Source: Oscillospiraceae bacterium
Lineage (GTDB): Bacteria; Bacillota_A; Clostridia; Oscillospirales; Oscillospiraceae
Assembly (NCBI GenBank): GCA_017537045.1
Contig: JAFYLN010000053.1
Span: forward strand, 1 to 26,008
Length of the DNA stretch: 26,008 bases
Reading direction: 5' to 3'
In this document: one piece after another, positions 14,528-21,835 of the stretch
How positions within the stretch are numbered: the stretch's first letter is position 1
Layout: the number at the start of each line of letters is the position of its first letter
Notes under the pieces: generated by a model
The model's database searches: none
Seen by the model: only the letters and a program-made list of their open reading frames with translations
What the model was told of the DNA's origin: nothing
Position numbers and translations under genes: made by a program

Positions 14528-15961
14528 TTACAGCACATGCTGCAGGACTGTCAGGGGTGTTCTGCCAACAATGAGTTGGGTTCCGTCACTGTAACCTTCC
14601 TCACGTCCGGCCAGTTCCCGGATCAGGCACTGCCGCAGATAAGCGATACGCTGGGTATATTCCGCATCATTGATGGCATCATGACTCTCATGGGGGTCGG
14701 CCTCCAGATTGAAATAAAGCTCCCGACCCGTCTGGGAATACCAGATGTATTTATCCCGCTTCGTGACGATAAAGTGCATAGAGTCCATGCCCAGAGTGTG
14801 CTCACCATGGATGTATTCACGGTCGATGGGATGCAGCATACTTTTGCCGTCCACAGTATGTGGGACTTGCGCACCTGCCAGTTCCAGCAACGTGGGCATT
14901 ACATCCCGCAGCTCCGCCAGATCACCACAGACCCTGCGGTGCTTTCCCACATAACGCTCAGGACCAGACAGGAACATGGGTACTTGAACACTGCCCTGAT
15001 AGGGCTTTGCTTTCTGGAAAAGCAAATGGTCTCCAAGCATTTCGCCATGGTCGGACACAAACAGGATAACGGTGTTGTCCATCAGCTTCTGCTCCACCAG
15101 CGCAGAAATAAGTCTGCCGATCTGGTGATCCATGTGGGTAATGGCACCATAATAGCCAACACGCAGCTGACGGATGAACTCCGGATCACTGGGGCAGGAT
15201 TGGGCGTGATAGCTGTGGCCATCCTGAAGCATACGCGCTTCGTCATTCCAGTCACCGCGGTATGGTTCTGCCAGCTCACGGTTTCCATACAGGTCGAAAT
15301 AATACCGGGGTGCATCGATGGGCGGATGGGGGCGCACAAAGCTTGCCATCAGGAAGAAAGGCTTGCTGCGGTCCCGACGACGCAGGAAATCCAGACACTC
15401 ACTGGCAACCCAGTTGGTGGGATGATACTTCTCCTCGTAGATCCACGGCCGGGCAACCCAGCTGTTGCAGTCCATACCCGTATCGACCGGGTCTGCGTCC
15501 ACACCAAGTTCCTGCTTCAGCCACCAGTAGTAATCATCTGCCACTCTCTGATCTTCATAGCTAGGCGTATCAGGTGCCCGGTATGCATGAAGGTATCCGT
15601 CGTGGAGGCAGACATTGTGGAAGCCCAGATTGTTGCGCAGAGGATGTACATGCATTTTGCCGACACATTGGGTATAGTAACCGGCTTTGCTTAACTCCCC
15701 TGCGAGTGTGTGCTCATAGTTCCAAGGAACAAGATCCTCATAACCGACACGGCCGGTTTTTTTCTGACCCATGCCGGTATACAGGGTTGCACGGGCAGGA
15801 ACACAGGTGGGACAGGCGGAATAGGCATTGGGATAGCGAACACCTTCCGCTGCCAGAGAATCCAGAAAAGGTGTTTTTACATCCGGATGGCCGGCGATAC
15901 CAAGGCAGTCACCACGCATCTGGTCTGCCATGAGCAAGATAATATTAGGCCGTTTGTCCAT
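14528..15961 (-). CDS. Cys-type sulfatase without signal peptide
   Basis: A 477-residue S1-family sulfatase that would hydrolyse sulfate esters, probably on a sugar. The metal-binding start is NIILLMADQ (Asp13-Gln14). The formylglycine signature CVPAR has Cys53, followed by ATLYTG, so the protein depends on maturation. GKMHVH (about 105-110) gives the catalytic Lys and His, and SDHGEMLGDH supplies the later metal ligands. The protein begins directly with the sulfatase fold, with no signal peptide, so it should act in the cytoplasm. The ATG at 15961 has GGGAGG about 8 bases before it. It lies 80 bases behind the GH112 gene with a terminator-like hairpin between and no room for a promoter. It is therefore probably the last gene of the transporter operon, fed by read-through. 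The substrate sulfation position is unknown. Confidence 0.93.
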   Translation of the reverse strand: MDKRPNIILLMADQMRGDCLGIAGHPDVKTPFLDSLAAEGVRYPNAYSACPTCVPARATLYTGMGQKKTGRVGYEDLVPWNYEHTLAGELSKAGYYTQCVGKMHVHPLRNNLGFHNVCLHDGYLHAYRAPDTPSYEDQRVADDYYWWLKQELGVDADPVDTGMDCNSWVARPWIYEEKYHPTNWVASECLDFLRRRDRSKPFFLMASFVRPHPPIDAPRYYFDLYGNRELAEPYRGDWNDEARMLQDGHSYHAQSCPSDPEFIRQLRVGYYGAITHMDHQIGRLISALVEQKLMDNTVILFVSDHGEMLGDHLLFQKAKPYQGSVQVPMFLSGPERYVGKHRRVCGDLAELRDVMPTLLELAGAQVPHTVDGKSMLHPIDREYIHGEHTLGMDSMHFIVTKRDKYIWYSQTGRELYFNLEADPHESHDAINDAEYTQRIAYLRQCLIRELAGREEGYSDGTQLIVGRTPLTVLQHVL

Positions 15962-15989
15962 AACGGGAGCCTCCCTTTATGTTTAAAAA

Positions 15990-16031
15990 TCACAAATTAG
16001 AAAAGGCGTACCGCAAGCAGCGGTACGCCTT
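15990..16031 (-). terminator. Terminator/attenuator between GH112 gene and sulfatase
   Basis: A perfect 12-bp stem (16003-16014 with 16020-16031, loop AAGCA) is followed on the minus strand by TTTTCTAATTTG. It starts 10 bases after the GH112 stop codon. The sulfatase start is only about 40 bases further, so partial termination would give less sulfatase than phosphorylase. Confidence 0.8.
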
Positions 16032-16041
16032 CTTTGCGTCC

Positions 16042-18207
16042 TTAGAGGCTGTACCAGCGAATTTCGTTGGCATCCAGATGCAGTTCAAAACTGCCGCTAT
16101 CGGTGTACACAACGGTATCCTGAGGCACATAGGTGTTGTTTACGACGCAGTACTTGGAGTTCGCAACGAAGGCATGGACTTCCACATTGTAGTTGGTGGA
16201 GAACCATTTGTGCAGGATATTCTCACCGTGGGAAGCCCAGAGAATTGCACGGTACAGCACGCGGCTGTTCTCGAAAGAGTAAGGCAGGCCGGAGATGTAG
16301 ACGCTGCGGCCATTGCCGAAGCTGTTTACGGCCATCTGGACTTCCTTGTCACGCTGAACCAGAATTTCGGTGCCCTCGTAAGCGTAGATGCTCTTCTTGC
16401 CCTCGCCGAAATCCACCTCACCAGAAATATCTTCCAAAATGAAGTGGTCACCGTTTGCCTCCCAGTTATACTTATCGTAGTTCAGGGTAAAGCCGGTTTC
16501 CTTCTCAACGCCCAGCAGCGTCGCCAGCTGCAAATAATGCCCCTGATACTGGTGACCGGAGGGTTCGCCGACACCGATAAAGCCGCCGCCATTATGAACG
16601 AACTTACGAACTGCTGCGGAGATAGCGGGATCTTCCCACTCTGCACCGCCGGTGTGGGCAGTGTCACCGTCACCGACGTTGATGATGACATCAATGGAAT
16701 CAAGGATAGTGGGGTTGCTGCGGATATCGTCAAAGGAGATAAATTTCACATCAAAGGGCGCGCCGGACAGAGCTTCGATGATGCCTGCATAGGAGTAGTT
16801 CTGCTTCTGGTACAGAGCATGGTGAACCATATGTGCGCCCCATGCGCGCATCTTGCCCCAGCTGTTCAGCACAGCAACGTTCTTGACGCAGTAGGGGGTA
16901 GTACCCTTGATGTTTTCGTACAGCTCACGGAACTCGTTGCAGACGCTTTCAACATAGTCGATGAACTCAGGGAAATCCAGTGCCAGCTTCAGGTAGCCGC
17001 CGTAACCGATGCGGTCTATGGGCTTGCGCAGAATGGCGCGGCGTGCAGTAACCCAGTTTTCCTTGGCTTCCTTCACGGGGTCGCCGCCCTCGTGGAAGGT
17101 GTCGGGGAAGAAGTAGGGCAGGAAACGGCCCTCGGTATACTTGACACCGGGAATGTCGGAGATCAGCCGGAGAGTGGAACCATTGCCCACAGAGCCGACC
17201 ACGGCATCCAAGCCGGTGGTCTTAAACTCTTCCATAAAGGGTTCAGTGCCGATCCAGTGGTCGCCCAGGAACATCATGGCTTCCTTACCCAGTTCGTGGG
17301 TCAGGTCGACCATTTCCCTGACCAGAGCGCAAACTTCTCTTCTCTGGAAAGCCTGAAAGTCCTTAAACTCCTTGGAAGGAACACGGTACTGGTTGTTGTA
17401 GTAACCCTGATCCACAATGAATTCAGGACGGAACTTGTAGCCCACTTCCTTCTCGAACTGCTCCAGGATGTAGGGGGACACGGAGGCGGAATAGCCATAC
17501 CAGTCCACATACTTTTCGCGCTTCAATTCGTCGAACATCAGGGTGAACTGATGGAAGAAGGTGGTATAACGGATGACGTTGACATAGGGATGGTCGGCCA
17601 CAAATTTACGCAAGCGTTCCATGGTGAACTTGCGGGTCTTGGGCTGACGGACATCGAAAGTAATCTGATGCTCAAAGTTCTGCCAGTTATTGGTGACCGC
17701 ATTGTACATGTGCACGGGGTCCCAGATCAGGTAGGCCAGAAATGCAACAGTGTATTCGTGGAAAGCATTGGGATTTGCAATGACCACGCAGCCGGTTTCA
17801 GCATTGTAGTCCCAGGCATCAACAGAAACAACCTCACCGGTGGTACGGTCCATAACTTCCCACCAACGCTTGATGTCGTCGCGGGTATTAACTTCCATCA
17901 ATTCAGGGGAAATGCCTTTGATCAGAGGAATTTCCAGTGCACCACCAGTGGCAGTATGGAAACCGGTCATGATGTAGCACTGCTGTACTTCATCGGGATT
18001 GGCCTTTGCCCATGCGTTGTCCTTACGGGTGGTGTAGTAGGTGGAGTAGATCTTGGCATCCTGATTTCGGAGCTCAGCGGGGAAATCGGTGCCGTCACAG
18101 TCGCGGATGGCATCGGCACCCCAGCGCTTCATGATTTCCAAAGTCTCGGGGACCACATCCAGATCGGTGGGAATTGTTACACGACCTGTTTTTCTTGCGT
18201 CATTCAT
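16042..18207 (-). CDS. lnpA: GH112 1,3-beta-galactosyl-N-acetylhexosamine phosphorylase
   Basis: A 721-residue cytoplasmic enzyme that cleaves Gal-beta-1,3-GlcNAc (lacto-N-biose) or Gal-beta-1,3-GalNAc (galacto-N-biose) with phosphate, giving galactose 1-phosphate and free HexNAc. It shows the family start GRVTIPTDLDVV, then GADAIRDCDGTDFP, STYYTTRKDN and WWEVMDRTTGE. The general acid is probably Asp316 in GDHWIGTEP, close to Asp313 that I recall for the Bifidobacterium enzyme. WDPVHMYN (162-169) contains Val165 and Asn169, residues I believe correspond to the HexNAc-binding Val162/Asn166. A galactosyl-rhamnose phosphorylase is the alternative in this family. The ATG at 18207 has AAGGAG upstream. 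It follows the two sugar permease genes, as in the bifidobacterial lacto-N-biose operon, but kinase, GalT and GalE genes are absent next to it. Confidence 0.93.
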   Translation of the reverse strand: MNDARKTGRVTIPTDLDVVPETLEIMKRWGADAIRDCDGTDFPAELRNQDAKIYSTYYTTRKDNAWAKANPDEVQQCYIMTGFHTATGGALEIPLIKGISPELMEVNTRDDIKRWWEVMDRTTGEVVSVDAWDYNAETGCVVIANPNAFHEYTVAFLAYLIWDPVHMYNAVTNNWQNFEHQITFDVRQPKTRKFTMERLRKFVADHPYVNVIRYTTFFHQFTLMFDELKREKYVDWYGYSASVSPYILEQFEKEVGYKFRPEFIVDQGYYNNQYRVPSKEFKDFQAFQRREVCALVREMVDLTHELGKEAMMFLGDHWIGTEPFMEEFKTTGLDAVVGSVGNGSTLRLISDIPGVKYTEGRFLPYFFPDTFHEGGDPVKEAKENWVTARRAILRKPIDRIGYGGYLKLALDFPEFIDYVESVCNEFRELYENIKGTTPYCVKNVAVLNSWGKMRAWGAHMVHHALYQKQNYSYAGIIEALSGAPFDVKFISFDDIRSNPTILDSIDVIINVGDGDTAHTGGAEWEDPAISAAVRKFVHNGGGFIGVGEPSGHQYQGHYLQLATLLGVEKETGFTLNYDKYNWEANGDHFILEDISGEVDFGEGKKSIYAYEGTEILVQRDKEVQMAVNSFGNGRSVYISGLPYSFENSRVLYRAILWASHGENILHKWFSTNYNVEVHAFVANSKYCVVNNTYVPQDTVVYTDSGSFELHLDANEIRWYSL

Positions 18208-18256
18208 ATGAGAGTTCTCCTTGAGGGATAGAATGGGATTGATTTTTAGCAGACAA

Positions 18257-18284
18257 ACCTTCCCCCCAGTAAAGGAGGGAAGGT
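18257..18284 (-). other. Intergenic hairpin before the GH112 gene
   Basis: ACCTTCCCCCC (18257-18267) pairs with GGAGGGAAGGT (18274-18284) with one mismatch and a 6-base loop. In the minus direction only GGTTTGTC follows, so it is likely an mRNA-stability or weak attenuation structure in the 96-base gap. Confidence 0.5.
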
Positions 18285-18303
18285 ATGTGTTACGTACTGA
18301 TGG

Positions 18304-19161
18304 TTAGCCCTTGACACCGCCGCCGGTGACACCTGCAATGATCTTCTCGGACATGAAGATGTACAGCAGGAAGGTGGGCAGGAAAACGATAATAACGGCT
18401 GCAAACATTGCACCATACAGGCCGGAATACTTCATCGCATTGACGATCTGCAGCAGACCGACACCAACAGGAGTCATAGTATCGGAGGTTGTGAAGATCA
18501 GAGCCATGAAGAACTCGTTCCACACCGACAGGAAGTTGAAAATGGTGACGGTAATGACCGCAGGCTGAACCAGAGGCAGCATGATCTTCCAGAAGGTGCC
18601 GGTGGGGCTACAGCCGTCAATGTAGGCTGCTTCCTCATAGGATTTGGACAATGTTGCGAAGAAGTCCAGCATGTAGATGGTCGTGTAGGGCACCTGCAGC
18701 ATGATGTACAGGGCAATCAGCAGGATACGACCCTTGATGCCCCACTGGACAGCCAGAGAATACAGAGGCATGATGATCATAATGGAGGGCACGCTCATTG
18801 CGATGACCAGCGCAACGCGCAGAGCCTTGCTGCCCACAAACTGCCAGCGGGAGAGCACATAGGCTGCGGGTGCAGAAATCACCAGAACACCCACGGCAGA
18901 AATGGTTGCGTACAGCAGGGAGTTGCCGAAGAACACAGAAACATTCTGGTTGTTCCATGCGGTAACATAGTTTTCCCAATGCAGGCCAGTCTTGAATTCC
19001 AGAACGGTACCGGTGAAAATCTCACGGGAAGTGGACAAACTGGCACCCAGAATCCAGAACAGTATGACTGCAGTAAATGCGACCCACGCACAGACGATCA
19101 GATAACCGGGAAGCAGCCTTGCTTCTTTCTTCCAGTTGATTCTTTCATGATACTTAGCCAT
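18304..19161 (-). CDS. Sugar ABC transporter permease, MalG type
   Basis: A 285-residue inner-membrane subunit of a CUT1-type oligosaccharide importer. It has six predicted helices (first at about 18-43) and the EAA loop that contacts the ATPase: EEAAYIDGCSPTGTFWKI, then LPLVQP, near residues 180-205. The ATG at 19161 is preceded by GGAGGAGG. It starts 15 bases after the stop of the MalF-type gene. Together they form the channel for the sugar bound by the lipoprotein at 20203-21486. The downstream GH112 gene suggests a Gal-beta-1,3-HexNAc-containing substrate; that is context, not motif. Confidence 0.94.
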   Translation of the reverse strand: MAKYHERINWKKEARLLPGYLIVCAWVAFTAVILFWILGASLSTSREIFTGTVLEFKTGLHWENYVTAWNNQNVSVFFGNSLLYATISAVGVLVISAPAAYVLSRWQFVGSKALRVALVIAMSVPSIMIIMPLYSLAVQWGIKGRILLIALYIMLQVPYTTIYMLDFFATLSKSYEEAAYIDGCSPTGTFWKIMLPLVQPAVITVTIFNFLSVWNEFFMALIFTTSDTMTPVGVGLLQIVNAMKYSGLYGAMFAAVIIVFLPTFLLYIFMSEKIIAGVTGGGVKG

Positions 19162-19176
19162 AATAGTCCTCCTCCC

Positions 19177-20070
19177 TTAATATTCCAGATCGGTATCTTT
19201 CAAAAGCTTATTCATAACGATATAGATGGCAATGATGATCAGAGTCAGCACCACGCCAACCGCAGCACCGGCACCTGCATCACGATCCACAACACCGGTA
19301 CCGCCAAAGACAGTATCATACAGATACACAACGGGCACGATGGTGGAGCCTTCGGTATTGATGGAAGAGAACATCTTTGTCCACAGGAAGAAGGTGGTGG
19401 TGTTGATGCTCCAGAAAGTGATGGAGGTGCGGATAATACCCTTCATCAGAGGCAAGGTTATTTGAGAGAACTGGTTGACCTTGTTGGCACCGTCCAGAGT
19501 GGCAGCTTCGTACAGATCCTTGGGGATGCCGTCGATGCCGCTGATAAAAATCAGCATGTAATAGCCGACAGAGCCAAAGATGAAAGCACCCAGCATGGCC
19601 CAGAACTTCAGGTCAGAGCCGAGCCACTTAACCTTTTCGCCGCCAAACAGCTGCACAATTTCATTGAGCAGACCGTAGTCGAAGTGGAACACATACTGGA
19701 TCCACATGGTAGCCAGAGCCACGGCGCTGATGATGTTGGGCATGTAGATGGCAGCCTTGAAGAACTTGGCGCCCCGGATTCCGCTGGTCAGGATAACTGC
19801 CATCAGCATGGACAGGGACAGGGTAACAATACCGCCTGCCAACCAGATGCGCACCATATTTACAAGAGCCTGACGGAAGCCGGTACTGTTAAATATCTTT
19901 ACGTAGTTTTGCAGTCCGTGGAAGCTCCAGGTATCCGTAGAGGCCGTCAGGCTTTCCACCCGGAAGAAGCTCATGATAACTGTTCGGGTAACCGGGTAAA
20001 CAAACATGAACAGCAGGCACAGGACAGCAGGCATGATGAACAGGAAAATCATTAGCTTGTTCTTTTTCAT
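19177..20070 (-). CDS. Sugar ABC transporter permease, MalF type
   Basis: A 297-residue permease with six predicted helices (first at about 7-30) and the EAA motif DLYEAATLDGANKVNQF followed by ITLPLMKG (about residues 200-225). The ATG at 20070 has GAGGTGA about 8 bases upstream. It lies 132 bases behind the binding-protein gene, with two hairpins in the gap, a common way of making more binding protein than permease. No ATP-binding subunit gene is present in this operon or window, so it probably uses a shared MsmK/MsmX-type ATPase encoded elsewhere. Confidence 0.94.
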   Translation of the reverse strand: MKKNKLMIFLFIMPAVLCLLFMFVYPVTRTVIMSFFRVESLTASTDTWSFHGLQNYVKIFNSTGFRQALVNMVRIWLAGGIVTLSLSMLMAVILTSGIRGAKFFKAAIYMPNIISAVALATMWIQYVFHFDYGLLNEIVQLFGGEKVKWLGSDLKFWAMLGAFIFGSVGYYMLIFISGIDGIPKDLYEAATLDGANKVNQFSQITLPLMKGIIRTSITFWSINTTTFFLWTKMFSSINTEGSTIVPVVYLYDTVFGGTGVVDRDAGAGAAVGVVLTLIIIAIYIVMNKLLKDTDLEY

Positions 20071-20164
20071 TCTGAAATCACCTCATTGATAAAATGGGTT
20101 TGACAGGACAAGGGCCTTCCTCCGAAAGCCTGGGCGGAGAAACGCCCCTGCCCTGTTTTTGAAA

Positions 20165-20189
20165 AGGCGGCACCGCGTGGGTGCCGCCT
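20165..20189 (-). terminator. Attenuating hairpin after the binding-protein gene
   Basis: A 10-bp stem (20165-20174 with 20180-20189, loop GCGTG) is followed by TTTTC on the minus strand, 13 bases after the stop of the binding-protein gene. A second, imperfect long stem (about 20102-20156, ACAGG.CA.GGGC with GCCC.TG.CCTGT) lies between it and the permease start. Together they should reduce expression of the genes behind. Confidence 0.65.
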
Positions 20190-20202
20190 GCGGGAGCAAA
20201 AA

Positions 20203-21486
20203 TTACTTCAGTGCGTCCATTGCTGCGCACCATGCAGCGCCGTCAGCGAACTTGCCCTCAAAAATCTGAGTGGACAGATCTTTGTAGCCCTGATTGCGGT
20301 CAGCATGGATGTTGCCACACCAGCTCATGGGCTTGACAGTGTTCTGCAGAGCGGCCACGGAGCCAGCCAGAGTAGCCTCGGTCAGAGCAACGTCAGCGGG
20401 GATCTGCTTGCAGTTGTCGACCAGCTTCTGGCCGTAAGTGCCGGTAACAACGTACAGGATGAAGTCGAAAGCAGCCTGTGCATTCTCGGAGTACTTGGTG
20501 ATAGCCATGGAGTTTGCACCAGCGTAGGAAGAGGTGTCAGCGCAGTTCTCGGGAGTGGGGAAAGCCATGAAGCCCCAATTGATCTCAACGCCCATAGCAT
20601 TGTTGACCTCGGCGCAAACGTAGTCAGCGCAGACGATCATGGCAGCGGTGCCCAGACCGATCTTGTTCTGGCTGTTGGGATACTGGTCGGGAGCGCCTTC
20701 TGCCAGGTAACCGGCGTTAACGAAGTCGATGATCTCCTGAGCGGCAGCAACAGCGTTAGCATCGGCAGCCCAGCCGCCGTTGGCAGACAGTTCCTTGATC
20801 TTGTCCTCGCCCAGGTGGCGAACCAGGTGATGGTAAACGTTGAAGTCAGCATAAGCGGAGTCCAGAGCAAGAGGAGCGATGCCGGCAGCCTTCAGCTTCT
20901 CGCAAGCAGCCAGGAACTCAGTCCAGGTAGCGGGAACGGTGTCAATGCCAGCGGCAGCAAAAGCATCCTTGTCGTAGAAGATGCCGCCGATGTTGGGCTG
21001 CTCCACGATGGAGTTCAGGAAACCTGCCCACTCGATAGCCTGATCGTTGAAGCAAGCATAGCCGATCTTGTCGTAGCCGGCAGCAGCTGCCATGTCAGTC
21101 AGGTCATAGGTGTAGGGAGCGTAAACCTGACCAATACGGGTGTAGTCGTCGTCAAACACGTCGAACTTCTCGCCAGCTTCCAGAGCAGCGGACAGCAGGG
21201 TCTTGATATCGCGGCCCTTCCACTCGATGTTGACCTTAGCGCCGGTCTCAGCCTCATAAGCCTTGGCGGCCTCTTCGATAACCAGAGCCTGGGGCTCACC
21301 TGCGGACCACATGGACCAATAGGTGATTTCAACGCCTTCGTACTTCTTGGGTTCTGCGACGTTGCCTTCGGTAGCAACAGAAGCATCGGTCTTGGGTGCA
21401 TTGGTAGGAGCGGGCTCGGAAGCGCCGCAAGCAGCCAGAGACATAACCATGACCAGTGCCAGCAGAAGTGCAATGATCTTCTTCAT
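20203..21486 (-). CDS. Sugar-binding lipoprotein of CUT1 ABC importer
   Basis: A 427-residue family 1 solute-binding protein. The signal peptide ends in the lipobox LAAC with Cys20, then a Ser/Pro/Thr linker (ASEPAPTNAPK) leads to the folded part starting at about residue 53 (VEITYWSMWSAGEPQA). Later segments such as YDKDAFAAAGIDTVPATWTEF are typical of MalE/Bmp-like sugar-binding proteins. The ATG at 21486 has GGAGG about 9 bases upstream. It is the first gene of the minus-strand operon and is divergent from the GH20 gene. The ligand is probably a host-type oligosaccharide given the neighbours; whether it accepts sulfated sugars is the key open point. Codon use is strongly biased, suggesting high expression. 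Confidence 0.94.
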   Translation of the reverse strand: MKKIIALLLALVMVMSLAACGASEPAPTNAPKTDASVATEGNVAEPKKYEGVEITYWSMWSAGEPQALVIEEAAKAYEAETGAKVNIEWKGRDIKTLLSAALEAGEKFDVFDDDYTRIGQVYAPYTYDLTDMAAAAGYDKIGYACFNDQAIEWAGFLNSIVEQPNIGGIFYDKDAFAAAGIDTVPATWTEFLAACEKLKAAGIAPLALDSAYADFNVYHHLVRHLGEDKIKELSANGGWAADANAVAAAQEIIDFVNAGYLAEGAPDQYPNSQNKIGLGTAAMIVCADYVCAEVNNAMGVEINWGFMAFPTPENCADTSSYAGANSMAITKYSENAQAAFDFILYVVTGTYGQKLVDNCKQIPADVALTEATLAGSVAALQNTVKPMSWCGNIHADRNQGYKDLSTQIFEGKFADGAAWCAAMDALK

Positions 21487-21835
21487 TTGTTATTCCTCCA
21501 TAATCATTAATTGTTCTGTGTTGGGAACTCTCCCCATCCACGATATTAAGCATAATGCGTTTCTTCTTGGTTTTCAATCAAAATATTGGCTATTACTTTA
21601 TATATATTGCTTCGCGCTTGAAATTTGACGTTTTGCACCAAAATAAAATCTACGTTTTGTGCATTTCTACATGCCTCAATTTTGTGCTATACGCTCAAAA
21701 TATTACTAGCTATTTTATATTTTCCTATTGCTTTTGATCATTAACCAATATAATATATAAATACAGCAATATATATAAATTATAGCCATGCGGGATAATC
21801 CCGCGTGACTGTCCGTGCCGGAAAGGATTGATTTT
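21487..21835. promoter_or_regulatory. Divergent control region of transporter and GH20 operons
   Basis: This AT-rich stretch holds both promoters. Minus strand: a weak pair TTGATT (21581-21576), 18 bases, CATTAT (21557-21552) in front of the binding-protein gene. Plus strand: TATAAT (21749-21754) without a clear -35. Between them three copies of a TTTTGYRC-like element occur at 21631, 21655 and 21680 (spacing 24 and 25). The first two extend to ACGTTTTG. The first is part of a perfect palindrome, TTTTG-CAC-CAAAA (21631-21643), and the third pairs with GCTCAAAA (21693-21700). These are good candidates for sites of the AraC protein encoded at 23758-24597. Confidence 0.5.
21787..21807 (+). promoter_or_regulatory. 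21-bp palindrome in the GH20 leader
   Basis: CATGCGGGAT-A-ATCCCGCGTG has 9 of 10 arm positions matching and lies between the -10 box and the GH20 start. As DNA it looks like a repressor operator. As RNA it forms GCGGG/CCCGC with a 5-base loop, about 17 bases before the ribosome site. Confidence 0.5.

Noticed and set aside
14516..15694. A 392-codon plus-strand frame across the sulfatase gene
   Set aside because: Antisense to CVPAR- and SDHGE-bearing sulfatase coding sequence. It starts inside the bidirectional terminator.
15979..18231. A 750-codon open frame on the plus strand across the GH112 gene
   Set aside because: It is antisense to a gene with clear GH112 motifs and shows no family features itself. 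High GC and codon bias of the real gene keep the opposite frame open.
20305..21510. A 401-codon plus-strand frame across the binding-protein gene
   Set aside because: Antisense to a lipoprotein with lipobox and sugar-binding features. The low-complexity composition of the antisense product is typical of a shadow frame.
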